A stretch of DNA of 64,000 bases, from contig OZ241896.1 in NCBI GenBank assembly GCA_965203565.1, positions 2,418,001 to 2,482,000 of the forward strand, given 5' to 3'. The notes under the pieces are model-generated. The model worked only from the letters and a program-made list of their open reading frames with translations, was not told the DNA's origin and made no database searches. Below are positions 9,291-16,307 of the stretch, in pieces; position 1 is the stretch's first letter, and every line of letters starts with the position of its first letter. The translations under genes and the position numbers were made by a program. This DNA is from JAAXGX01 sp965203565. GTDB taxonomy: Bacteria; Acidobacteriota; Vicinamibacteria; Vicinamibacterales; UBA8438.

Positions 9291-10472
9291 ATGTGGATCG
9301 ATCGCCAGGTCGAGCCGCTCCTCCTGCAGCGGGCGGCGACGCGGCCGGTCGTGGTGCTGACCGGGGCGCGGCAGACCGGGAAGACGAGCCTGATGCGCCG
9401 GCTCTTCCCGGAGCACGGTTTCGTCACCCTCGACCTGCCGAGCGAGGCGGAGCAGGCCGAACGCGATCCGGGCGCCTTCCTGGCGCGCCACCCGCCGCCT
9501 GTCGTGGTCGACGAGGTGCAGTACGCGCCGGGACTGTTCCGCCATCTGAAGGCGGCGGTCGATCGCGAGCGCGGGCGCGCCGGCGCCTTCCTGCTGACCG
9601 GCTCGCAGCCGCTCGGTCTGATGAAGTCGGTCTCCGATTCGCTGGCGGGCCGCGCCGCCGTCGTCGAGCTCGAGCCGCTCTCGTTCGCTGAAGCGAAGAC
9701 GGCGCACCCGCGCCTCACCGCGGAGGAGTTTCTGGTGCGCGGGGGGTTTCCGGAGCTGTACGAGAATCTGGAGATCGACTCGGAAGGGTTTCTCCGGTCG
9801 TACGTGGCGACTTATCTGGAGCGGGATCTGCGGCAAATCCTGCACGTCTCGAACCTGCGGAACTACGAACGGTTCCTGCGCGCCGCCGCGCTGCGGTCGG
9901 CCCAGCTGCTCAACCGCGCCGACCTCGCGCGGGACGTCGGCATCGGCGGCTCGACGGCCGGCGCCTGGCTGTCGGCGCTGGAGGCGTCGCACCAGCTGAT
10001 GCTGCTGGAGCCGTGGTTCGCGAACCGGACGAAGTCGCTCGTGAAGCGGCCGAAGCTCTATCTGCGCGACGCCGGCCTCGCGGCGCTGCTGTGCGGCGTG
10101 CGGACGATCGATGCGCTCCGGGCGTCGCCGCTGGCCGGCGCCCTGTGGGAAACGTTCGTCTGCGCCGAGATCCGCCGCGCGCAGTCGAACCGGCGCGGCG
10201 GCTGGGACTTCCACTTCTGGGGCGGCCGCGCGCGGGAAGCCGACTTCCTGCTGCACCGGGCCGGCGCGTTCCATCTCGCCGACGCCAAGTGGACGGAGCA
10301 TCCGGACGCCCGCGACGCCGCGGCGCTGCGCCGGATCGCCGGCATGCTGCCGGCCGGGTCGGTCCGGTCGATGTCGATCTTCTGCCGGGCGCCGAACCCC
10401 TATCCGCTCGGCGACGGCGGCGTGCGCGCCGCGCCCCTCGACGCGCCGGACGCACTGGCCGACTGGGCCTGA
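9291..10472 (+). CDS. AAA ATPase with DUF4143 domain
   Basis: This 393-residue protein has the two-part AAA_14 plus DUF4143 layout. Walker A is GARQTGKTS at about residues 25-33, a Walker B-like VVVDEVQ lies near residue 71, and sensor-like LLTGSQPL near residue 106. A C-terminal nuclease-fold-like region contains READFLL and DAKW. The ATG at 9291 is preferred because an AT-rich stretch with TAGAAT at 9278-9283 suits a -10 box just upstream. Members are common, often strain-variable and often near mobile or defence genes; their biological role is unknown. Its stop codon lies one base before copy 2 of the 158-bp repeat. Confidence 0.85.
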   Translation: MWIDRQVEPLLLQRAATRPVVVLTGARQTGKTSLMRRLFPEHGFVTLDLPSEAEQAERDPGAFLARHPPPVVVDEVQYAPGLFRHLKAAVDRERGRAGAFLLTGSQPLGLMKSVSDSLAGRAAVVELEPLSFAEAKTAHPRLTAEEFLVRGGFPELYENLEIDSEGFLRSYVATYLERDLRQILHVSNLRNYERFLRAAALRSAQLLNRADLARDVGIGGSTAGAWLSALEASHQLMLLEPWFANRTKSLVKRPKLYLRDAGLAALLCGVRTIDALRASPLAGALWETFVCAEIRRAQSNRRGGWDFHFWGGRAREADFLLHRAGAFHLADAKWTEHPDARDAAALRRIAGMLPAGSVRSMSIFCRAPNPYPLGDGGVRAAPLDAPDALADWA

Positions 10473-10473
10473 A

Positions 10474-10573
10474 CAACCCGCGCAGGAAAGTCCCCGCTGC
10501 GTTCGAGCGGCAAGACGGCGTCAGGCGGGCGCCTCCCCGCTCTCAGTACGACGCGGGGTTCCACCACGGGCTG
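10474..10573 (+). repeat. Internally deleted copy 2 of the 158-bp element
   Basis: This 100-bp copy has the right end intact (TTCCACCACGGGCTG), a mutated left end (CAACCCGCGCAGG) and about 58 bp missing from the middle. The retained inner half GTCAGGCGGG aligns with copy 1. No clean target duplication remains (CTGA on the left, CTAG on the right). It lies between the DUF4143 stop and the PQQ dehydrogenase. Confidence 0.8.
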
Positions 10574-10580
10574 CTAGAAT
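10572..10580 (+). promoter_or_regulatory. Possible extended -10 promoter box for the PQQ dehydrogenase
   Basis: The sequence TGCTAGAAT fits an extended -10 box (TG-n-TAGAAT) 38 bases before the ATG at 10619. The TG comes from the last bases of the repeat element and TAGAAT from its flank. No convincing -35 box is seen, which extended -10 promoters can tolerate. Confidence 0.4.
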
Positions 10581-10618
10581 CGGCGGGGCTGCAGGCCCCC
10601 TGTCCGCGACCAGACCGG

Positions 10619-12393
10619 ATGACCAGGCCGAAACTCCCGGGCCGGCTCGGCAGCCTCGCCGCTGCGGGCGGGTTGTGCCTGCTGGCGGGGACGCCCCTGC
10701 CGCTCCCGGCGGGGGCGCCGGTCGGGGCGCTGGCCCAGTCCGTCCGGCCGCCGCGCGACCCGGCGGCGCCAGTCGCGGTCGCGCCGGTGACCGACGCCGA
10801 GCTGCGCCGGCCGGCGGACGGCGACTGGCTGATGCACCGCCGGACGTACGACGGCTGGGCTACAGCCCGCTCGACCAGATCGACCGGGAAAACGTCGGCC
10901 GCCTGCGGCTCGCGTGGGTCTGGTCGATGGAGGACGGGCGGAGCCAGCCGACCCCGCTCGTCCGGGACGGAGTGATGTTCCTCGCCAACCCCGGCGGGGT
11001 GATGCAGGCGCTCGACGCCCGCACCGGCAGCGGCCTGTGGGAGCACCGCCGCCGGTTCCCGGACGGGTTCGCGGGCGGCGATCGCGGACCGCGGAACGTC
11101 GCCCTGCACGACAACCGGCTGCTGGTGGCGACCGCCGACGCGGCGCTGGTCGCGCTCGACGTCGCGACCGGGCGACCGGTCTGGGAGCGTCAGATCGCCG
11201 ACTCCGCCCAGGGTTACGGCAACTCCAGCGGCCCGCTCGTCGTCGAGGGGCGGGTGATCAACGGCATCAACGGCTGCAGCCGGTTCCAGCCGGAGAGCTG
11301 CTTCATCACGGCGCACGACGCCGGCGCCGGCGACGAGCTCTGGCGGACGTTCACCATCGCCCGGCCGGGCCAGCCGGGGGGCGACACGTGGGGCGACCTG
11401 CCGCTGGCGCTGCGCGGCGGCGGCGACTCCTGGATCCCCGGCAGCTACGACCCGGCGCTCGGGCTGCTCTACTGGGGGGTGGCCCAGGCGAAGCCGTGGG
11501 TGCCGGCCAGCCGGGGGCTGACCACGGACGACGCCGCCCTCTACACCAACTCGACGCTGGCGCTCGACCCCACCACCGGCGCGATAGTCTGGTACCGCCA
11601 GCACGTCCCGGGCGAGGCGCTCGACCTCGACGAGGCGTTCGAGAAGGTGCTGGTCGACAGCAGAGGCCGGAAGGCGCTGCTGACGATCGGCAAGCACGGC
11701 ATCCTCTGGAAGCTCGACCGGGAGACCGGCGCCTTCCTCGGGTTCAGGGAGACGGTCTTCCAGAACGTCTTCGACCGGATCGACCCGGACACCGGCGCCG
11801 TCACGTACCGGCAGGACATCGCCGACGCGGAGGTCGGCGACTGGGTCTCGGTCTGTCCGAGCACCGCCGGCGGGCACAACTGGCACGCGATGGCGTACAG
11901 CCCGGAGGAGCGGACGCTCGTCATCCCGCTCAGCCAGAGCTGCCTGGAGATCGCCGGCCGGGAGGTGGCGCTGGAGATAGGGTCCGGCGGCACGCAGGCC
12001 GACCGGAAGTGGTTCGAGATGCCGGGCACGGACGGCAACCTCGGCAAGCTGGCCGCGTACCACGTCGACACGCTGGAGGAGGTCTGGTCGGTCGAACAGC
12101 GGGCGGCGTTCCTCACCGGCGTCCTGACGACCGCCGGCGGACTGGCGTTCGCGGGCGACGTCGACCGGCGCTTCCGGGCGTACGACGTGCGGGACGGACG
12201 CGTGCTGTGGGAGATCCGGCTGGGAACGTCGGTCCAGGGGTTCCCGATCGCCTACGCCGCAGGCGGCCGGCAGTACGTCGCGGTCCCGACCGGGCTGGGC
12301 GGCGGCAGCCCGCGCCGGGTCCCCGCCCTGCTGTCGCCGGACGTCCGCCACCCGCCGACCGGCAACGCGCTGTACGTCTTCACGCTGGACTGA
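10619..12393 (+). pseudogene. PQQ-dependent dehydrogenase-like protein with a frameshift
   Basis: This exported beta-propeller of the quinoprotein alcohol dehydrogenase/BamB-like type would oxidise an alcohol or sugar in the periplasm using pyrroloquinoline quinone. The first frame, from the ATG at 10619, encodes a signal peptide and the early conserved segment DGDWLMHRRTYDGW. The protein then continues in another frame from GYSPLDQIDRENVGRLRLAW to the stop. The join is at the GGG run near 10857-10859, where one missing G turns the expected TGGGGCTAC into TGGGCTAC. The rest is intact, with propeller repeats (LDARTG, LDVATG, LDPTTG). Either a recent inactivating mutation or an assembly error fits. 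A shorter product could only be made without its signal peptide. Confidence 0.8.
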
Positions 12394-12459
12394 CCGGATT
12401 GCCGGTCCGTTGACGGCGGCGGGCCCGAACATGCATGGACCCGAACTTCCTCCAGGAGT

Positions 12460-13086
12460 CTATCGTGCAGCGGCGTCGAACACCGCGGACACGTCGGCGG
12501 CGAAGCCGTCGAGGAGCGGCGAAGTCGCCGCGGCGCCGCGCACGAACACGCCGTGCACGACGTACGCGCCGCCCTCCAGCACGAGGACCGTGATCGTCTC
12601 GTCGCGCGGGTCGGCGATCCAGTACTCCGGGACGCCCCCTTCGGCGTAGTCCGCGCGCTTGTCGACCAGGTCCCGCTCCGGGGCGTCCGGGCTCACCACC
12701 TCGGCCACGAGATCCGCGCCCAGCCAGTAGCGGTCCTCGCGGCGGGCGTCGGTGCGGTCGCGGAGCAGGAGCAGGTCAGGCTCGCGGAACTTGCCTGCGC
12801 GGACGCGCAGGCGCAGCGGGGCGAACCGCACGACGCCGCCGCGCGCGACGAGCCAGTCGCGGAACAGGCCGTAGAGAAAGGCGAGCATCGCCTGGTGCGC
12901 GTCGGTCGGCATGGGCAACTCCTCGACGCGCCCATCGGTGAACTCGATCAGGCGGCTGCTGCGATCGGTGAGCCAGAGGTAGCAGTCGTCGCTCCAGGTC
13001 CCCTGTGGCGGCAGGACGTCGCGCAGGAGCGCCTCCAGCGGGCGCCCGGACGCCGGCCCGGCGGTGGTCGCGCCGATCTCACCCAT
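12460..13086 (-). CDS. Uma2-family (DUF820) putative endonuclease
   Basis: This 208-residue protein matches the Uma2 family, which has a PD-(D/E)XK nuclease fold. The characteristic stretch is REPDLLLL near residue 102, then LVAEVVSP near residue 125 and DLVDKRADYAEGGVPEYW near 138-155, giving the acidic and lysine residues expected of the active site. Uma2 genes are abundant in cyanobacteria and other large genomes, often in many copies, and their substrate is unknown. It follows the DUF3500 gene with a 13-bp gap, so they may be co-transcribed. It converges on the PQQ gene; the 66 bp between them show no clear terminator. Confidence 0.85.
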   Translation of the reverse strand: MGEIGATTAGPASGRPLEALLRDVLPPQGTWSDDCYLWLTDRSSRLIEFTDGRVEELPMPTDAHQAMLAFLYGLFRDWLVARGGVVRFAPLRLRVRAGKFREPDLLLLRDRTDARREDRYWLGADLVAEVVSPDAPERDLVDKRADYAEGGVPEYWIADPRDETITVLVLEGGAYVVHGVFVRGAAATSPLLDGFAADVSAVFDAAAR

Positions 13087-13099
13087 CGCGGCGTCCCGG

Positions 13100-14143
13100 C
13101 TACCGGTGGCCGGCCTGCAGGTGCTCGCGCAGGATGTCGCGGCCGAAGTCGCCGTCGAAGTCGCGCCAGACCGAGTGCACGTGGTTCCCGTCGTTCTGGG
13201 TGTTGTCGTACTCGATCAGGAAGGTCGGGCCCTGCACGCGGTAGTAGTGGCGCTTCCCGCGCTCGGCCGCGCCGGCCCAGGCGAACGTGACGTTCTCGAT
13301 CCCGGCTTCTTCGAGCCTCGCCGTCCGGTCGGCCGCCAGGTCGTCGGCCATCAGCGACGTGTAGGCGGCGATCAGCCGCCGGAGCAGCGCCTGCTGATCC
13401 GGCGTCATCGCCGACGCCTTCAGCCCGCCCGGCCCGAGCGAATGGGCCGTCGAGAACGCCTCGGTGGCGATGTCGCGCGGCGGCTCGTCGGCGATGACGG
13501 CCGCCGCGCGCCGGGCGTCGTCGAGCGCCGTCAGCAGCTCCCGGGCGGCGTCCTCCTCCATCCCGAGCAGACGCATCCCCTTCCGCGGCCCCTCCCGCAC
13601 CTCGGCCGGATTGCTCCCGAAGAACGTCGGAGTGCTGGCCACCGCCTCGCCGTCCACCACCGTGAAGTGCAGCGACAGGTGATGCCCTTCCACCCGCCAT
13701 CCCCAGGCGCCGCGCGGCGACGGCGTCCCGAACACCGAGAAGTAGTACCACTCCGGGTTGCGGTCGAAACGGGGGTTCTCCTCGAGGGCGCCGAGAATCG
13801 CCTCGAGATCCATGACGTCGACCGCCAACCGGTAGCCGACCTCGCTGAGGCCCTGCTCGAGCAGCGCGTGGGCCGCCCGGCGCTGCGCCGCGTCCATCTC
13901 CTCGATCTTCAGGCCCTGCCGGGGGAACATCTCGGTCGGCACGTAGTGGAACCGCTCACGGTCGTCGGAGTCGAACGCGAGCGCGGCGGCGGCCCGCTGC
14001 TCCGGCGTCAGCGTCGCGAGAAACCGCTCGGCCGCCTCCGCCATCGACGCCGCCGTGCGTTGCGAGGCGACCGTCGAGGCGAGACCCAGCGCGGCGAAGA
14101 ACCCGGCGGCGAGAAACGACAGACGCCATCCCGGACGGCCCAT
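13100..14143 (-). CDS. Secreted DUF3500 protein
   Basis: The 347-residue protein has an N-terminal hydrophobic segment (WRLSFLAAGFFAALGLAS) and then the DUF3500 fold: repeated LTPEQRAAA-type helices, the WYYFSVFGTPS segment and a C-terminal HYYRVQGPTFLIEYDNTQ plus NHVHSVWRDFDGDFG region. DUF3500 proteins are exported and uncharacterised, and frequent in Acidobacteriota and Planctomycetota. The last motif contains histidines and acidic residues that could bind metal, but no activity is established. The ATG at 14143 is chosen because GGGGG precedes it at suitable distance; a TTG two codons upstream is also possible. It is divergent from the SMP-30-like gene. Confidence 0.8.
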   Translation of the reverse strand: MGRPGWRLSFLAAGFFAALGLASTVASQRTAASMAEAAERFLATLTPEQRAAAALAFDSDDRERFHYVPTEMFPRQGLKIEEMDAAQRRAAHALLEQGLSEVGYRLAVDVMDLEAILGALEENPRFDRNPEWYYFSVFGTPSPRGAWGWRVEGHHLSLHFTVVDGEAVASTPTFFGSNPAEVREGPRKGMRLLGMEEDAARELLTALDDARRAAAVIADEPPRDIATEAFSTAHSLGPGGLKASAMTPDQQALLRRLIAAYTSLMADDLAADRTARLEEAGIENVTFAWAGAAERGKRHYYRVQGPTFLIEYDNTQNDGNHVHSVWRDFDGDFGRDILREHLQAGHR

Positions 14144-14155
14144 GTTCAACCCCCG

Positions 14156-14183
14156 TTGACTGTGGTTGCGTAGATGGTATCTT
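14156..14183 (+). promoter_or_regulatory. Predicted sigma-70 promoter for the SMP-30-like gene
   Basis: TTGACT at 14156-14161 and TATCTT at 14178-14183 are separated by 16 bp and end 73 bp before the ATG at 14257. In such GC-rich surroundings this match is unlikely to be chance. It lies in the divergent interval with the DUF3500 gene. Confidence 0.55.
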
Positions 14184-14256
14184 ACGAAGGCCCCGGCGGA
14201 CCGTCAACCGGGAGCAGCGCCGCCCACCGGCCCCGGCGGCTCGAAAGGAAAACGTC

Positions 14257-15327
14257 ATGCGAACATCGACCTCGACAGCCGTTCTCGCGGCGGCGGCGCT
14301 GGCGCTCGGCTGCGGCGCGGCCGACGCGCCGCCGGAACCCGCGCCCGAGCCGGCGGCGGCCCCTGTGGAAGACTGCGCCCCGGTCGGCGAGATCCGGTTC
14401 ATCTGCGACCTGATCAGCCCCGAGGACCTCGCCGTCATTCCGGGCGAAGAGTGGGTGCTCGCCTCCGGGAACCAGGAGGGGGGCAAGCTGCATCTCGTCA
14501 ACGTCCGGGAGAAGACCGCTTCGGTCGTCTTCCCGATGCTGGAGCCGCGCGAGCGGCTCGACGCCGCGGCCTATCCTGACTGCCCGGGCCCGGTCGACCT
14601 GACGGAGGGCGCGGCGTTCCGGGCGCACGGCCTCTACCTGCGGCCCGGCGCGGACGACGTGCACACGGTCTATCTGGTGCACCACGGCTTCCGCGAGTCG
14701 GTCGAGGTGTTCGAGGTCGACGCCGCCGTGACCCCGCCGACGCTGACCTGGATCGGCTGCGCGGTGGCCCCGGAGCCGCTCGTTCTGAACTCGGTCGTCG
14801 CGCTGCCGGACGGCGGGTTCGCCGCCACCAGCTTCCGCACGCAGGGGCGCACCGAATCGTTCGACGAAATCCTCGCGGGCGCCATCTCCGGCTCGGTGTG
14901 GGAGTGGCGCGCCGACCGCGGATGGACCGAGGTCCCCGGCAGCGACGCCGGCGGCCCGAACGGCCTGGAGATCTCCGGCGACGGAGAGTGGTTCTACGTC
15001 GCCGGCTGGGGCGAGCAGCGCTTCATCCGCCTCTCGCGCGGCCGGACGCCGGTGGAGCGGGAAGCGATAGACCTGCACTTCCGCCCCGACAACCTGCGCA
15101 TGCAGCCGGACGGGGCCGTCTTCGCCGCGGGCGCGGACGGGTTCCGCACGCCGGACGAGACGTTCCACGTCGCCCGGATCGATCCGGAGACGCTGGCGGT
15201 CGAGCGCGTGATCGACCACCCGGTCATCGAGCGGTTCGCGGCGTGCACGGCGGCGGTGCGGATCGGCGACGAGATCTGGATGGGCACGAACCGCGGCGAG
15301 AAGATCGGGTACTTCCCCGCGCCGTGA
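14257..15327 (+). CDS. SMP-30/strictosidine-synthase-like lipoprotein
   Basis: This 356-residue beta-propeller protein has a lipoprotein signal (LALGC, lipid-attachment Cys near residue 19) followed by a Pro/Ala/Glu-rich linker, so it is probably membrane-anchored and periplasmic. Propeller-type repeats include GGPNGLEISGDGEWFYVAGW and FRPDNLRMQPDGAVFAAG, typical of the SMP-30/gluconolactonase/strictosidine-synthase superfamily, which hydrolyse lactones or bind Ca2+. The substrate is not evident. AAAGGA precedes the ATG. The NTF2-like gene follows 30 bp downstream, with its own AAAGGAG, and is likely in the same transcript. Confidence 0.8.
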   Translation: MRTSTSTAVLAAAALALGCGAADAPPEPAPEPAAAPVEDCAPVGEIRFICDLISPEDLAVIPGEEWVLASGNQEGGKLHLVNVREKTASVVFPMLEPRERLDAAAYPDCPGPVDLTEGAAFRAHGLYLRPGADDVHTVYLVHHGFRESVEVFEVDAAVTPPTLTWIGCAVAPEPLVLNSVVALPDGGFAATSFRTQGRTESFDEILAGAISGSVWEWRADRGWTEVPGSDAGGPNGLEISGDGEWFYVAGWGEQRFIRLSRGRTPVEREAIDLHFRPDNLRMQPDGAVFAAGADGFRTPDETFHVARIDPETLAVERVIDHPVIERFAACTAAVRIGDEIWMGTNRGEKIGYFPAP

Positions 15328-15357
15328 CGGAACCGGCGCAGTCAAAAGGAGCGAACC

Positions 15358-15879
15358 ATGCGCATCGTGAAGATCCTGACCGGCGCGGCCGTCGCCGCGG
15401 GCCTGATGGCGGCGGCGAGCGGGGCGACCTGGCTGTACGCCCAGCAGCAGCGGACCTCCGACATGCTGTCGCCCGAAGATTACCTGGAGATCCGGCAGAT
15501 GTACTACCTGTACGCCCACGACGTCGACCCGGGCTCGGAGCACGACGCCTCGTGGATGTTCGCCGAGGACGGCAGCTTCAGCTCGGGCGGCGAGCCGGTC
15601 GTCGGCCGGGCCGCCCTCCGCGAGTTCTACCAGGGGGTGCGGGAGCGCCACTCGGCCGGCATCCGGCACGTCAACGCCAGCGTGGTGATCATGCCGACCG
15701 ACGAAGGCGCCCGCGGCATGGGCTACATGCTGCAGGTGGAGAAGCGCACGGAAGACGGCCCGATAGAGATCACCCTGTTCGGGAAGTACACCGACCGGTG
15801 GGTGAAGACGCCGGACGGCTGGCGCATCCAGGAGCGCCGGTTCACGGCCGACACTTGGCGCGGCGACGCGGCGAGCTGA
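15358..15879 (+). CDS. Exported SnoaL/NTF2-like protein
   Basis: This 173-residue protein has a signal peptide (ILTGAAVAAGLMAAASG, cleavage near residue 28) and a single NTF2-like cone fold. DYLEIRQMYYLYAHDVD is the N-terminal helix, WMFAEDGSFSS and VGRAALREFYQ follow, and RHVNASVVIMPT and DRWVKTPDGWRIQERRF form the sheet. Family members are ligand-binding proteins or small enzymes acting on hydrophobic substrates. A secreted form next to an SMP-30-like lipoprotein suggests a shared periplasmic task, but no substrate can be named. A good AAAAGGAG lies seven bases before the ATG. Confidence 0.8.
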   Translation: MRIVKILTGAAVAAGLMAAASGATWLYAQQQRTSDMLSPEDYLEIRQMYYLYAHDVDPGSEHDASWMFAEDGSFSSGGEPVVGRAALREFYQGVRERHSAGIRHVNASVVIMPTDEGARGMGYMLQVEKRTEDGPIEITLFGKYTDRWVKTPDGWRIQERRFTADTWRGDAAS

Positions 15880-15995
15880 GCTGTCTCCAAGATGGCCTGA
15901 GCTATATCAGCATGCTGGCAAGCTGCACGAATCCTGGAGCAGCTTGCGTGCGTGGAGGGTAAGGCTGACCGCCGTGCTGCGCGACGGCGAACCGC

Positions 15996-16307
15996 GTGAG
16001 CGCGGCCGTGTTCGAGCATCGCTTCGATTGGGATCCGGTCAAGGCGCGAAGCAACCGGCGCAAGCACGGCGTCACGTTCGATCTGGCGGCGACGGTATTC
16101 GACGATCCACTCGCGGTGTCCATTTCGGATGCAGATCACGGCGACGCCGAGCATCGCTGGGTGACCTTGGGACGCGCACGGAACGAAATGCTGCTGGTCG
16201 TCATCCACACGTATCACGAGGTCGGCGCTGACGCCGCCAGCGTGCGGATCATTTCCGCACGGCAGGCCACGGGGCGCGAACGCCGGCAATACGCATCAGA
16301 CAGATGA
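15996..16307 (+). CDS. brnT: BrnT-family toxin
   Basis: This 103-residue protein carries the BrnT signature: FDWDPVKARSNRRKHGVTFDLAATVFDDP, then HRWVTLGRARNEMLLVVIHTY and VRIISARQATGRERRQY. BrnT toxins are RelE-fold ribonucleases that halt translation and are normally neutralised by a small DNA-binding antitoxin encoded just downstream. The GTG at 15996 is used; a GTG at 16008 would give a shorter product. The stop overlaps the next start (ATGA), as in toxin-antitoxin operons. No separate small antitoxin follows. Instead the next gene is a giant helicase whose first residues look like an antitoxin N-terminus. Confidence 0.85.
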   Translation: MSAAVFEHRFDWDPVKARSNRRKHGVTFDLAATVFDDPLAVSISDADHGDAEHRWVTLGRARNEMLLVVIHTYHEVGADAASVRIISARQATGRERRQYASDR

